NCBI GenBank assembly: GCA_002359215.1 | Contig: DEMN01000012.1 | Span: 769,786-833,785 of the forward strand | Origin: Flavobacteriales bacterium UBA2669 | Lineage (GTDB): Bacteria; Bacteroidota; Bacteroidia; Flavobacteriales_E; Vicingaceae | Direction of reading: 5' to 3' | Length of the DNA: 64,000 nucleotides | Shown here: positions 17,622 through 26,654 of the stretch, piece by piece | Numbering within the stretch: position 1 is the stretch's first letter | Layout of the letters: every line of letters begins with the position of its first letter | The notes under the pieces: model-generated | Seen by the model: the letters and a program-made list of their open reading frames with translations, nothing else | What the model was told of the DNA's origin: nothing | Database searches by the model: none | Program-made: the position numbers and the translations under genes

Positions 17622-19181
17622 TTACTTTTTTGCACTCAATACAACTACAGGAATTAGCATTTCATCCAGAGAAATTCCTCCATGCTGAAAAGTATCCTTG
17701 TAATAATTTACATAATGATTGTAATTGTTTGGATAGGCAAAAAAGTAATCGTCTTTAGCAAATACAAACGACTGACTAACATTTACTTTTGGTAAATGAA
17801 TTTCTTCCGGATTTTTAACAGCAAACACTTCTTTTTCCTGATATTGTAAGCTTTTTCCTTGTTTGTACCTTAAATTGGTATTGGTATCTTTATCCCCAAC
17901 TATTTTTGAAGCTTCTTTCACTCTTATAGAACCATGGTCGGTTGTTATCACTAATCTTCCTCCACGAGCTGCAATTTCTTTTAAAATATCTAATAAAGTA
18001 GAATGTTCAAACCAAGATTTAACTACAGAACGATAAGCAGCTTCATCTGTTGCTAATTCTTTTACAATTTCGGTATCTGTTCTGGCATGAGAAAGCATGT
18101 CCACAAAGTTGTAAACAATAATATTTAAATGTGCATTAAACATAGATGGAACTTCTCGTAATACTTTGTTGCCATAACTTACATTAAGTACTTTGTTGTA
18201 AGTGATTTTAGAATCTGAAAAACCACTTCGTGCAAGTTGGTTTTCTACAAAAAACTTTTCATTCAGGTTTCTTCCTCCTTCTTCCTCATCATTTATCCAT
18301 TTATCCGGAAAACGTTTTTCAATTTCTGAAGGCATCATTCCTGCAAATATGGCATTTCTAGAGTATTGAGTAGTGGTAGGTAAAATACTATAAAAAACAT
18401 CTTCCTTATCTATCCAATAATCTTCGGATAGAATAGGTCGTAATACTTTCCACTGGTCGTAACGCAAATTATCTATCACAATAAAGAATAAAGGTTCTTT
18501 GTTTTTTTTTAATTCAGGGAAAACATATTTCGCCATTAGGTTATGTGACATTATCGGGGCATCTTCTGGATTAGTGAGCCAATCAGTGTAGTTCTTCTCA
18601 ACAAATTTTCCAAATTGTTTGTTGGCTTCACTTTTTTGCATCTCAAAAATCTCTTCCATACTACTGTCTTTAGATTTTTCGAGCTCCAATTCCCAATAAA
18701 CTAGTTTTTGATACAATTCAGCCCATTCATCTTTGTCAAGCCTGTCGTTTAGCTGCATGCCAATTTCTCTAAATTCTTTTTGATAGTTAGAAGTAGATTT
18801 TGCATTAACTAACTTGGTGGTATCTAAGTTCTTTTTTATAGAAAGTAAAATCTGATTTGGGTTTACAGGTTTTATTAAATAATCGGATATTTTAGAACCG
18901 ATAGCTTCTTCCATAATGTATTCCTCTTCACTTTTGGTAATCATAATTACAGGAATACTCGGGAATTTAGCTTTTATCAACTCCAAGGTTTCTAAACCTG
19001 ATAAGCCGGGCATGTTCTCATCTAAAAAAATAATATCAACTCGTTGTTTATCAAGTAATTCAATTGCATCGTCACCACTTTGAGTTCCAACAACTTCATA
19101 TCCTTTTTCTTCTAAAAATAAAATATGGGGTTTTAGTAAATCTATTTCATCATCAGCCCAAAGTATGGTTATATTGTTCAT
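17622..19181 (-). CDS. porX: PorX: response regulator with PglZ-type phosphatase domain
   Basis: This 519-residue protein is the T9SS regulator PorX. Residues 1-120 form a receiver domain with acidic pocket D10/D11, phospho-acceptor D54 (FLDENMPG) and K104 (LIKP). A helical linker follows (about 125-210), and then a PglZ/alkaline-phosphatase-superfamily domain with VIDNLRYDQW, a candidate nucleophile threonine in PTTTQYSRNA, and ITTDHGSI with metal-binding Asp and His. In other Bacteroidetes PorX works with PorY and a sigma factor to control T9SS genes and hydrolyses nucleotide substrates; here that is by homology. No PorY-like kinase lies next to it. It shares a palindromic promoter region with the divergent HD-domain gene. 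Confidence 0.94.
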   Translation of the reverse strand: MNNITILWADDEIDLLKPHILFLEEKGYEVVGTQSGDDAIELLDKQRVDIIFLDENMPGLSGLETLELIKAKFPSIPVIMITKSEEEYIMEEAIGSKISDYLIKPVNPNQILLSIKKNLDTTKLVNAKSTSNYQKEFREIGMQLNDRLDKDEWAELYQKLVYWELELEKSKDSSMEEIFEMQKSEANKQFGKFVEKNYTDWLTNPEDAPIMSHNLMAKYVFPELKKNKEPLFFIVIDNLRYDQWKVLRPILSEDYWIDKEDVFYSILPTTTQYSRNAIFAGMMPSEIEKRFPDKWINDEEEGGRNLNEKFFVENQLARSGFSDSKITYNKVLNVSYGNKVLREVPSMFNAHLNIIVYNFVDMLSHARTDTEIVKELATDEAAYRSVVKSWFEHSTLLDILKEIAARGGRLVITTDHGSIRVKEASKIVGDKDTNTNLRYKQGKSLQYQEKEVFAVKNPEEIHLPKVNVSQSFVFAKDDYFFAYPNNYNHYVNYYKDTFQHGGISLDEMLIPVVVLSAKK

Positions 19182-19231
19182 GTTTTTATTGTTTTAAAGT
19201 GGATTCTAAATTAATTCAATAGAGAATACTT

Positions 19232-19248
19232 CAAAAATAGTACTTTTG
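19232..19248. promoter_or_regulatory. Back-to-back divergent -7 elements between porX and the HD gene
   Basis: The 17-base near-palindrome CAAAAATAGTACTTTTG contains a full minus-strand -7 box (TATTTTTG, 19239-19232) for porX and a full plus-strand -7 box (TACTTTTG, 19241-19248) for the HD gene, one base apart. Two polymerases could not occupy both at once. Confidence 0.6.
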
Positions 19249-19302
19249 AAGCTTCAAATAATTTTTAGTTATCATATTTAACTAATATTAACGCTAAGTA
19301 GT

Positions 19303-20532
19303 ATGCCAAGTGTGAATAAAAAGAAAATTTTTAATGATCCTATTTATGGGTTTATAACCCTGCCTTATGAAATTATTTTCGACTTAATAGAACATCCTTA
19401 TTTTCAACGATTAAGAAGAATTAAACAATTAGGATTAACACATTTGGTTTACCCGGGAGCTTTGCATACTAGGTTTCATCATGCTATGGGTACTATGAAT
19501 TTGATGACCAAAGCCATTGATGTAATTCGCTCTAAAGGTCATGAAATTACAGATGAAGAAGCATTAGGTGTTACCATTGCAATTTTATTGCATGATATTG
19601 GTCACGGACCATTCTCTCATGCCTTAGAACATAGTATAGTAAATGGTATTTCTCATGAAGAAATTTCTACCCTTTTTATGGATAAACTTAATCAGGAGTT
19701 TAAAGGAAAATTGGATGTAGCTTTAAAAATATTTAGAAACGAATATCCTAAAAAGTTCTTACATCAATTAGTTTCCGGACAGTTAGATATGGATAGATTG
19801 GATTATTTGCGAAGAGACAGCTTTTTTACAGGTGTTTCGGAAGGGGTGATTAGTACAGAGAGAATCATTACTATGCTCACGGTGCATAACGATCATTTGG
19901 CTATTGAGGAAAAAGGAATTTATTCCATAGAAAAGTTTATAATTGCCAGAAGATTAATGTATTGGCAGGTTTATTTGCATAAAACTGTTTTGTCGGCAGA
20001 AAACTTATTGGTAAATATTTTAAAAAGAGCAAAAAAATTGGCGAATAACAATGAGGAATTGTTTTGCACGCCATCTTTAAGAACTTTTTTGTATGCTCAG
20101 CATGATTTGTCGTCATTTAAAAATAATCCTAAATTATTGGATGAATTTGCCAATTTGGATGATTATGACATAATGACTTCGGTAAAAGTTTGGCAAAACC
20201 ATTCAGATAAGATTTTATCAAAACTTTGTAAGATGATGGTGAACAGAAACTTGTACAAAGTAGTTATTAACGATACTCGCTTAGCTAAAGATGAGCTTAA
20301 TACTATTAAAGAAAAGTTTTCTAAACAGTTAAAAATATCAGAGAAAGAAATAGAATATTTTGTTTTTCAGGATGCAATAGAAAATAATGCATATAATCCT
20401 AAAATGGATAAGATAAATATTTTATTGAAAAACAATACTGTAAAAGATATTTCTGAAGCTGCCGATACCTTAAACATTACTGCTTTAGCACGACCGGTTA
20501 AAAAATGGTTTGTTTGTTATCCTAAAAAATAG
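19303..20532 (+). CDS. HD-domain phosphohydrolase (dGTPase/SAMHD1-like)
   Basis: The protein has 409 residues. The metal-binding HD motif is complete: the first His lies in TRFHHAMGTM, the HD pair in LLHDIGHGPFSH, and a later Asp in GQLDMDRLDYLRRDSFFTG. This order is typical of the family that includes dNTP triphosphohydrolases, SAMHD1 and their uncharacterised YdhJ-like relatives, so the likely reaction is hydrolysis of a nucleotide phosphate. The C-terminal 170 residues are helical and family-specific. It has its own promoter and is divergent from porX. The exact substrate is not inferable. Confidence 0.88.
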   Translation: MPSVNKKKIFNDPIYGFITLPYEIIFDLIEHPYFQRLRRIKQLGLTHLVYPGALHTRFHHAMGTMNLMTKAIDVIRSKGHEITDEEALGVTIAILLHDIGHGPFSHALEHSIVNGISHEEISTLFMDKLNQEFKGKLDVALKIFRNEYPKKFLHQLVSGQLDMDRLDYLRRDSFFTGVSEGVISTERIITMLTVHNDHLAIEEKGIYSIEKFIIARRLMYWQVYLHKTVLSAENLLVNILKRAKKLANNNEELFCTPSLRTFLYAQHDLSSFKNNPKLLDEFANLDDYDIMTSVKVWQNHSDKILSKLCKMMVNRNLYKVVINDTRLAKDELNTIKEKFSKQLKISEKEIEYFVFQDAIENNAYNPKMDKINILLKNNTVKDISEAADTLNITALARPVKKWFVCYPKK

Positions 20533-20571
20533 ATTTTCCTTTTTAATTAAAATCGTTCGTGATTTTAAAAG

Positions 20572-20579
20572 TACTTTTG
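20572..20579 (+). promoter_or_regulatory. -7 promoter element of the yaaA-cvfB-hemB operon
   Basis: TACTTTTG matches TAnnTTTG fully, 29 bases before the ATG at 20609. The preceding -33 region has no clear TTTG. Confidence 0.55.
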
Positions 20580-20608
20580 TACGTTAAAAAATTAATCGTT
20601 AATCATTT

Positions 20609-21373
20609 ATGTTAGTAGTTATTTCTCCTGCAAAAAAACTGTCAGTTGAAGGTGAAAAACCGGATTGGTTTACAACACCTCAATTTATAGAACATTCAGA
20701 AAAATTAATAAAAGAATTAAGAAAATATAGTCCTAAAAAACTTCAAAACCTGATGTCAATTAGTGATGATTTGGCTCAGCTGAATGTAGAAAGATACCAA
20801 CAATGGACTACTAACCATGATACTGAAAATGCCAAACAAGCTTTGTTTACCTTTACAGGAGAGGTATATGCTGGATTAAACGCAACTTCTTTTAAGAAAA
20901 ATGAATTAGAGTATGCTCAACAACATTTAAGAATTTTATCGGGTTTGTATGGTGTTTTAAAACCTATGGATGCTATTCATGCTTACCGATTAGAGATGGG
21001 AACAAAATTAAAAATAGGTAGGAAAAGTAATTTATATGAGTTTTGGGGAGATACGATTGTTAAGGAGATTAATAATACGCTAAAAACTAATGAAGATAAG
21101 GTGTTGGTTAACTTGGCTTCTAACGAATATTTTAAAGCCGTTAATAAGAAAAAATTAGCAACACCAGTAATTACTCCTGTATTTAAAGATTTTACCAACG
21201 GACAATATAAAACAGTAATGGTTTATGCCAAAAAAGCCAGAGGGGCTATGGCAGCATTTATCATGAAAAATAAAATAAAAACTATTGAAGAACTAACCGC
21301 TTTTGATACTGACGGATACTTGTTTAATGAAGAAGCATCATCACCAAAAGAATTAGTTTTTTTAAGGAATTAA
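20609..21373 (+). CDS. yaaA: YaaA-family peroxide stress protein
   Basis: This 254-residue soluble protein matches the YaaA/UPF0246 family from its first residues (MLVVISPAKKLSVEG) through FTGEVYAGLNA, LSGLYGVLKPMDAIHAYRLE and VNLASNEYFKAV. In E. coli YaaA limits free iron during peroxide stress and binds DNA; here the role is by homology. It is the first gene of an operon with a CvfB-like gene three bases downstream and hemB after that. The link with heme synthesis fits an iron or oxidative-stress theme. Confidence 0.93.
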   Translation: MLVVISPAKKLSVEGEKPDWFTTPQFIEHSEKLIKELRKYSPKKLQNLMSISDDLAQLNVERYQQWTTNHDTENAKQALFTFTGEVYAGLNATSFKKNELEYAQQHLRILSGLYGVLKPMDAIHAYRLEMGTKLKIGRKSNLYEFWGDTIVKEINNTLKTNEDKVLVNLASNEYFKAVNKKKLATPVITPVFKDFTNGQYKTVMVYAKKARGAMAAFIMKNKIKTIEELTAFDTDGYLFNEEASSPKELVFLRN

Positions 21374-21376
21374 AAT

Positions 21377-22210
21377 ATGCAAGAAATAGGAAATATTGTT
21401 GAATTAGAAAGTGTAAAAACTACTCCACAAGGAATATATTTACTTACACAAGAGGGAGAAGAAATTTTGTTGCCTCACAAATATGTTCCGGTAGATTTTG
21501 AAATTGGAGATAAATTAGAAGTGTTTGTTTACACAGATTCTGAAGACAGACCTATTGCTACTACATTAATTCCTAAAATATTAATGCACCAATGTGATTT
21601 TTTAAAAGCAGTAGATGTTACTCCTGTAGGTGCTTTTTTTGAATGGGGAGTTGAAAAAGACTTGTTAGTACCTTATTCTGAGCAGTTTTATAAAATAGAA
21701 GTTGGTGAAGAGTATCCAGTTTATTTGTATAAAGATGAGCTAACCAACAGAATGGTGGGTAGTACAAAAATTGAAAAACACCTAAAAAGAAACCCAATTA
21801 CCTTGAAACAAGGAGACGAAGTGTCTTTATTAGTAGCACAACATACAGATTTAGGCTATAAAGTAGTAGTAAACAACCAACATTTAGGGATGTTGTTCGA
21901 AAATGAAGTTTTTCGTCCAATATACATAGGAGATAAATTAAAAGGATTTGTTCAGAAAGTTCGTCCCGACAATAAGCTAGACATTACGTTGAACAGTTCA
22001 AAGTTAGATGAATTAGAAAATATTGCTAATGCTATTTACGAAACCTTACTGAAGCAAAACGGCAAACTTAATATTACAGACAAAAGCTCTCCCGAACTGA
22101 TTTATAGTACTTTTAAAGTTAGTAAAAAAGCGTTTAAAAAAGCCGTAGGTATACTTTATAGCGGTAAGAAAATAAAAATTAATCCGGACAGTATAGAATT
22201 GGTTAGGTAA
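21377..22210 (+). CDS. CvfB-type S1-domain RNA-binding protein
   Basis: This 277-residue protein has the CvfB architecture: successive S1-like OB folds (about 1-65, 70-140, 145-215; for example IYLLTQEGEEILLPHKYVP and GAFFEWGVEKDLLVPYSEQ) and a C-terminal winged helix at about 220-277. CvfB proteins bind RNA and affect translation or virulence-gene expression in Firmicutes; the function in Bacteroidetes is not known. It is translated from an ATG three bases after the yaaA stop and lies 11 bases before hemB, so all three are probably co-transcribed. Confidence 0.88.
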   Translation: MQEIGNIVELESVKTTPQGIYLLTQEGEEILLPHKYVPVDFEIGDKLEVFVYTDSEDRPIATTLIPKILMHQCDFLKAVDVTPVGAFFEWGVEKDLLVPYSEQFYKIEVGEEYPVYLYKDELTNRMVGSTKIEKHLKRNPITLKQGDEVSLLVAQHTDLGYKVVVNNQHLGMLFENEVFRPIYIGDKLKGFVQKVRPDNKLDITLNSSKLDELENIANAIYETLLKQNGKLNITDKSSPELIYSTFKVSKKAFKKAVGILYSGKKIKINPDSIELVR

Positions 22211-22221
22211 TAGTTAAATTA

Positions 22222-23196
22222 ATGAACATGAGTACCAGACTTAGAGATAATAGAAAAAACGAAGAAATTAGGGCAAAAGTAAGAGAAACACATCTGCAAG
22301 TTACAGACTTTATTTATCCTTTATTTATTGAAGAAGGCCATAATATAAAAAAAGAAATTGTTTCTATGCCCGGTATTTATCGTTATTCATTAGATAGGAT
22401 AAAAGAAGAATTAGATGAAGTGGTGGAGTTGGGATTAAAATCGGTTATTTTATTTGGGATTCCTTTACATAAAGATGCAGAAGGTTCTGAAAGCTGGAAT
22501 GAGGAAGGTATTATTCAACAAGCTATCCGACAAATAAAAAAAGAATATCCCAACTTACAAGTAATAGCCGATGTTTGTTTTTGTGAGTATACTGACCACG
22601 GACATTGTGGTGTATTATGTAATCATGATGTGGATAACGATTTAACACTTATAAATTTAAGAAAACAAGTGTTGGCTCAAGCAAAAGCAGGTATAGATAT
22701 GGTTGCTCCATCAGGCATGATGGATTTTGCTGTGAGAGAAATTAGAGACGAATTGGATAAAAATGGATTTCAACACATTCCTATAATGGGCTATTCGGTA
22801 AAATATGCTTCGGCATACTACGGACCATTTAGAGATGCGGCAGATTCCACACCAAGTTTTGGCGACAGAAGAACCTACCAAATGGATGCTGCCAACAGGA
22901 ATGAAGCTATTAAAGAAGCTCAGGCTGATGTAGATGAAGGAGCGGCTATTTTAATGGTAAAGCCGGCTTTATCTTATTTGGACATCATCAGAGATTTAAA
23001 AAATAATTTTGATTTACCCATAGCAGCTTATAATGTCAGTGGTGAGTATTCTATGATTAAAGCAGCCGGTAAAAATGGGTGGATAGACGAACAGAAAGTG
23101 ATGATGGAAACCTTACTTTCTATAAAAAGAGCAGGAGCAGACATTATTATTACTTATTTCGCTAAAGAAGCTGCGAAATTATTACGCCAAAAATAA
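22222..23196 (+). CDS. hemB: Porphobilinogen synthase (delta-aminolevulinic acid dehydratase)
   Basis: This 324-residue enzyme condenses two 5-aminolevulinate molecules to porphobilinogen in heme synthesis. The cysteine-rich zinc site CFCEYTDHGHCGVLC near 119-133 identifies the zinc-dependent type. The two Schiff-base lysines lie in GYSVKYASAYYGPF and in MVKPALSYLDI. It is the third gene of the yaaA operon. ATG 22222 is used; an ATG two codons later (22228) is equally possible. Full length. Confidence 0.97.
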   Translation: MNMSTRLRDNRKNEEIRAKVRETHLQVTDFIYPLFIEEGHNIKKEIVSMPGIYRYSLDRIKEELDEVVELGLKSVILFGIPLHKDAEGSESWNEEGIIQQAIRQIKKEYPNLQVIADVCFCEYTDHGHCGVLCNHDVDNDLTLINLRKQVLAQAKAGIDMVAPSGMMDFAVREIRDELDKNGFQHIPIMGYSVKYASAYYGPFRDAADSTPSFGDRRTYQMDAANRNEAIKEAQADVDEGAAILMVKPALSYLDIIRDLKNNFDLPIAAYNVSGEYSMIKAAGKNGWIDEQKVMMETLLSIKRAGADIIITYFAKEAAKLLRQK

Positions 23197-23212
23197 ATCA
23201 ACATAAGCATGT

Positions 23213-23267
23213 TTAAAAGTAGTTGGTAAAATCATAGCGTTTCGCCTCATATTCTAACTACTTTTAA
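23213..23267. repeat. 12-bp perfect inverted repeat between hemB and the MBL-fold gene
   Basis: TTAAAAGTAGTT (23213-23224) and AACTACTTTTAA (23256-23267) are perfect inverted copies separated by 31 bases. There is no T tract after the right arm, so it is a poor intrinsic terminator. The right arm ends one base before a near-consensus -7 box (TTAATTTG, 23269-23276), a position where an operator could act. Confidence 0.6.
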
Positions 23268-23305
23268 GTTAATTTGTATAGCATTGAATTTTAACGCTAG
23301 ATATT

Positions 23306-23983
23306 ATGGAATTAACTTTTTACGGACATGCTTGTTTTTCTGTTAAAACACAAGATAAAACCATACTTTTCGATCCTTTTATTTCGCCCAACCCTAAAGC
23401 AGCACATATTGATGTAACTACTTTAGCAGCTAATTACATTTTATTGTCTCACGGACATGAAGACCATGTAGCAGATGCTGAAAATATTGCCAAAAGAACA
23501 GGAGCAAAATTGGTTTCTAATTTTGAGATTGTGAGTTGGTACGAGAAAAAAGGAATAGAAAATGTGCATCCGATGAACCATGGTGGAAAGTGGAAATTTG
23601 ATTTTGGTACAGTAAAATATACTAATGCAGTTCATTCGAGCATGTTGCCCGATGGAAGTTACGGAGGAAATCCAGGAGGTTTTATTGTAAATGCTTCAAA
23701 ATCTTTTTATTTCGCAGGAGATACGGCTCTTACAATGGATATGAAATTAATAGGAAACTCTGAGAAGTTAGATTTTGCAGTTTTACCTATAGGAGATAAC
23801 TTTACAATGGGAATAGAGGATGCAATAACAGCCGCAGAATTTATTAACTGTAATAAAATAATTGGCGTTCATTACGATACGTTTGGATACATAGAAATTA
23901 ACAAAAATGAAGCGATAGATAAATTCAAATCTCGTGGTAAAGAATTAATTTTGCCTGAAATCGGGGAAACCATAAAACTTTAA
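23306..23983 (+). CDS. UPF0173-type metal-dependent hydrolase (MBL fold)
   Basis: This 225-residue metallo-beta-lactamase-fold protein contains SHGHEDHVAD (HxHxDH, both metal sites), the later His in NAVHSS, the Asp in YFAGDTALT and the final His in GVHYDTFG. The family is a conserved bacterial hydrolase of unknown substrate (YtkL type). It lies 38 bases before parA on the same strand and may be co-transcribed with the par operon. The start is set by the ATG at 23306, just before the conserved MELTFYGHACF. Confidence 0.9.
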   Translation: MELTFYGHACFSVKTQDKTILFDPFISPNPKAAHIDVTTLAANYILLSHGHEDHVADAENIAKRTGAKLVSNFEIVSWYEKKGIENVHPMNHGGKWKFDFGTVKYTNAVHSSMLPDGSYGGNPGGFIVNASKSFYFAGDTALTMDMKLIGNSEKLDFAVLPIGDNFTMGIEDAITAAEFINCNKIIGVHYDTFGYIEINKNEAIDKFKSRGKELILPEIGETIKL

Positions 23984-24022
23984 TAAAAACGTTACACAAT
24001 ACATAAACTAAAAATAACAACT

Positions 24023-24835
24023 ATGGGTAAAATTATTGCAATATCTAACCAGAAAGGAGGCGTAGGAAAAACTACCACAGCCATTAATTTAGCTGCCGGT
24101 TTAGGAGTTTTAGAGTACAAAGTACTTTTAGTAGATGCTGACCCTCAGGCCAATTCAACTTCAGGAGTTGGTTTTGACCCTCGTAACATTAAAAATAGTA
24201 TTTATGAATGTTTAATTAATGAAATTGATCCTTCAGATGCTATTTTGCATACAGACTCGCCTAATTTAGATATTTTACCTGCTCATATAGACTTGGTTGG
24301 AGCTGAAATAGAGCTTATTAACATGCCCAACAGAGAACACATGATGAAAAATGCTTTTAGCAGCATTAAAGACAAATATGATTTTATCATCATAGATTGT
24401 TCTCCATCATTAGGGTTAATTACCATCAACTCGCTTACAGCAGCAGATTCAGTTATTATTCCAATTCAATGTGAATATTTTGCATTAGAAGGTTTAGGAA
24501 AATTACTAAACACTATTAAAATTATTCAAGAAAGATTAAACCCGGATTTGGATATAGAAGGATTGTTGTTAACCATGTATGATGTTAGATTGAGATTGTC
24601 TAACCAAGTAGTGGAAGAGGTTAAAACACATTTTCAAACCATGATGTTTGATACTATTATACAAAGAAATACCACTTTGGGAGAAGCTCCAAGCCATGGT
24701 AAAACCATTATTATGCACGATGCAAGCAGTAAAGGTGCTATCAATTATTTAAATTTAGCCAGAGAAATTCTTCAAAAGAATAACATGACTAAAATGAGTG
24801 AAGAAGAAAAAATTATAGCCTTAGAAGATGAGTAA
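24023..24835 (+). CDS. parA: ParA/Soj chromosome-partitioning ATPase
   Basis: This 270-residue P-loop ATPase has the deviant Walker A motif KGGVGKTT with the signature lysine (residues about 11-18), Walker A-prime DADPQANST and Walker B IIIDCSPSLG. It binds DNA non-specifically when bound to ATP and segregates the origin region together with ParB. Its last eight bases overlap the start of parB, which indicates translational coupling. No parS-like palindrome is visible in the neighbourhood. Confidence 0.96.
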   Translation: MGKIIAISNQKGGVGKTTTAINLAAGLGVLEYKVLLVDADPQANSTSGVGFDPRNIKNSIYECLINEIDPSDAILHTDSPNLDILPAHIDLVGAEIELINMPNREHMMKNAFSSIKDKYDFIIIDCSPSLGLITINSLTAADSVIIPIQCEYFALEGLGKLLNTIKIIQERLNPDLDIEGLLLTMYDVRLRLSNQVVEEVKTHFQTMMFDTIIQRNTTLGEAPSHGKTIIMHDASSKGAINYLNLAREILQKNNMTKMSEEEKIIALEDE

Positions 24836-25733
24836 GAAACCAGCATTAGGAAGAGGGTTAGGTGCATTATTACAAAATGCCGATACCGATATAACATCAA
24901 AATCGAGATTAGATTTACCGGAAAGTAACAATCATGTGGTTGGCTCTGTATCTACAATTCCCGTTGTTCAAATTGAAGCCAATCCTTTTCAACCAAGAAC
25001 GCAGTTTGAGAAAGAAGCTTTATTGGAGCTTTCAGAATCGATTAAAGAACACGGAATTATACAGCCTGTAACGGTTAGAAAGTTAGGTTATGATAAATAC
25101 CAACTGATTTCAGGAGAAAGAAGGTTTAGAGCATCTCAAATCGCAGGATTAACAGAAATTCCTGCTTTTATTAGAATTGCTAATGACCAAGAAATGTTAG
25201 AAATGGCGTTGGTTGAAAATATTCAACGACAAGATTTAGATGCGATAGAAGTGGCTTTTAGTTATCAAAAACTAATTGAAGAATGTAATTTAACACAAGA
25301 ACAACTGAGTGAAAAAGTAAGTAAAAAACGTTCAACTGTAGCAAATTACCTTAGGTTACTTAAACTTCCTGTTGAAATACAATTAGCCATCAGAACTAAA
25401 GAAATTTCTATGGGACATGCAAGGGCGTTAATTAACATTACGGAAGAAAAAAAGCAATTACAAATTGCCAAAAGAATTATTCAGGAAGGACTTTCAGTTC
25501 GTCAGGTAGAAGAATTGGTTAAAGATGAAAAAGTAAAAGATGTAGAGAAAAAATCTACTTCAAAAGCTCCATCAACCTTATCATTTACCAATCAAAAAAT
25601 AATGGAAGACTTAAGCAATATCTTACAAACTAAAGTGCAAATTCAAAAAAATAAAGAAGGTAAAGGAAAGTTGATTATCCCGTTTACCACCGAAGATGAT
25701 TTAGAGAGAATTGCTGAATTATTAGGATTTTAA
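24828..25733 (+). CDS. parB: ParB/Spo0J chromosome-partitioning protein
   Basis: This 301-residue protein starts with the short lysine/glycine-rich ParA-interacting segment (KPALGRGLGALL). The ParB/Srx N-terminal domain follows (NPFQPRTQF and the CTP-binding GERRFRAS), then the helix-turn-helix region (LTQEQLSEKVSKKRSTVANYLRLL) and a C-terminal dimerisation domain. It binds parS and spreads as a CTP-dependent clamp. The gene overlaps parA by eight bases. Downstream the usual Bacteroidetes order is broken by a KilA-N gene. Confidence 0.96.
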   Translation: MSKKPALGRGLGALLQNADTDITSKSRLDLPESNNHVVGSVSTIPVVQIEANPFQPRTQFEKEALLELSESIKEHGIIQPVTVRKLGYDKYQLISGERRFRASQIAGLTEIPAFIRIANDQEMLEMALVENIQRQDLDAIEVAFSYQKLIEECNLTQEQLSEKVSKKRSTVANYLRLLKLPVEIQLAIRTKEISMGHARALINITEEKKQLQIAKRIIQEGLSVRQVEELVKDEKVKDVEKKSTSKAPSTLSFTNQKIMEDLSNILQTKVQIQKNKEGKGKLIIPFTTEDDLERIAELLGF

Positions 25734-25828
25734 TAGTGAATAACACTAACTTTTAATGTTATATCTTGTTTTAAAATGAGAAGACTGTTAAAAAATAAAG
25801 CAATACAACTATTTGCAAGACCAGAAAC

Positions 25829-26653
25829 ATGGCAAAGAATAAGAAAATAGAAGTAAAAGGAAGGGAAATAAGCCTCTATTCGGATAAAGCAAATGACTAT
25901 ATATCGCTTACTGATATGGCAAGGTATAGGGATGCAGATCGTACTAATTACATTATTCAAAATTGGATGCGGACCAGAAGTGCCATTGAATTTTGTGGTT
26001 TATGGGAACAATTGAAAAATCCGAATTTTAAACGCATCGAATTCGATGCGTTTAAAAATGAATCAGGTTCAAATAGTTTTACACTTACTCCTCAAAAATG
26101 GATACAAGCAACCAATGCCATAGGTATCATTTCAAAATCAGGTCGATATGGAGGAACATTTGCACATCGAGATATTGCCTTTGAATTTGCCACATGGATA
26201 AGTGCTGAATTTAAGTTTTATTTGATAAATGAATTCCAAAGGTTAAAAGAAGAAGAAAGCAGCCGTCAAAATTTAGAATGGAATTATCAACGCCATTTAA
26301 CAAAAGTCAATTATCATATTCATACCGATGCCATTAAAGAAATATTGATGCCCGAAAATTTAAGCAAGCAACAAATTAGTTTTGTATATGCTAATGAAGC
26401 TGATGTACTCAATATGGCACTTTTTGGTAAAACAGCTAAACAATGGCGAGATGAAAATCCTAACGAAAAAGGAAATATTCGAGATACAGCAAACATTGAG
26501 CAATTGGTAGTGCTATCTAATTTAGAAAGTTTAAATGCGGTACTTATTAACCAAGGCATCAAACAGCCTAATCGATTGCAGCAACTTAATGAAGTAGCTA
26601 TTGCTCAAATGACTTCTTTGCTCAATCATAAAAGCACAAAAAAACTCATATAG
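25829..26653 (+). CDS. KilA-N domain protein inserted in the par operon
   Basis: This 274-residue protein has an N-terminal KilA-N DNA-binding domain (about 1-125: SLTDMARYRD, GGTFAHRDIAFEFATWIS), as found in phage antirepressors and in scattered bacterial genes. The C-terminal half is helical, with ALFGKTAKQWRDENP and LSNLESLNAVLI, the pattern of the common KilA-N C-terminal extension. It starts 95 bases after parB and ends one base before the ATG of the DUF5683 gene, so it is co-oriented and probably part of the operon. In related genomes parB is usually followed directly by the DUF5683 gene (recalled, not checked here). It may be a domesticated phage or mobile-element gene; the target is unknown. 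Confidence 0.88.
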   Translation: MAKNKKIEVKGREISLYSDKANDYISLTDMARYRDADRTNYIIQNWMRTRSAIEFCGLWEQLKNPNFKRIEFDAFKNESGSNSFTLTPQKWIQATNAIGIISKSGRYGGTFAHRDIAFEFATWISAEFKFYLINEFQRLKEEESSRQNLEWNYQRHLTKVNYHIHTDAIKEILMPENLSKQQISFVYANEADVLNMALFGKTAKQWRDENPNEKGNIRDTANIEQLVVLSNLESLNAVLINQGIKQPNRLQQLNEVAIAQMTSLLNHKSTKKLI

Positions 26654-26654
26654 T

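Noticed and set aside
25776..25850. Open frame of 24 codons between parB and the KilA-N gene
   Set aside because: It overlaps the KilA-N start, has no recognisable motif and could be chance; not supported as a gene.
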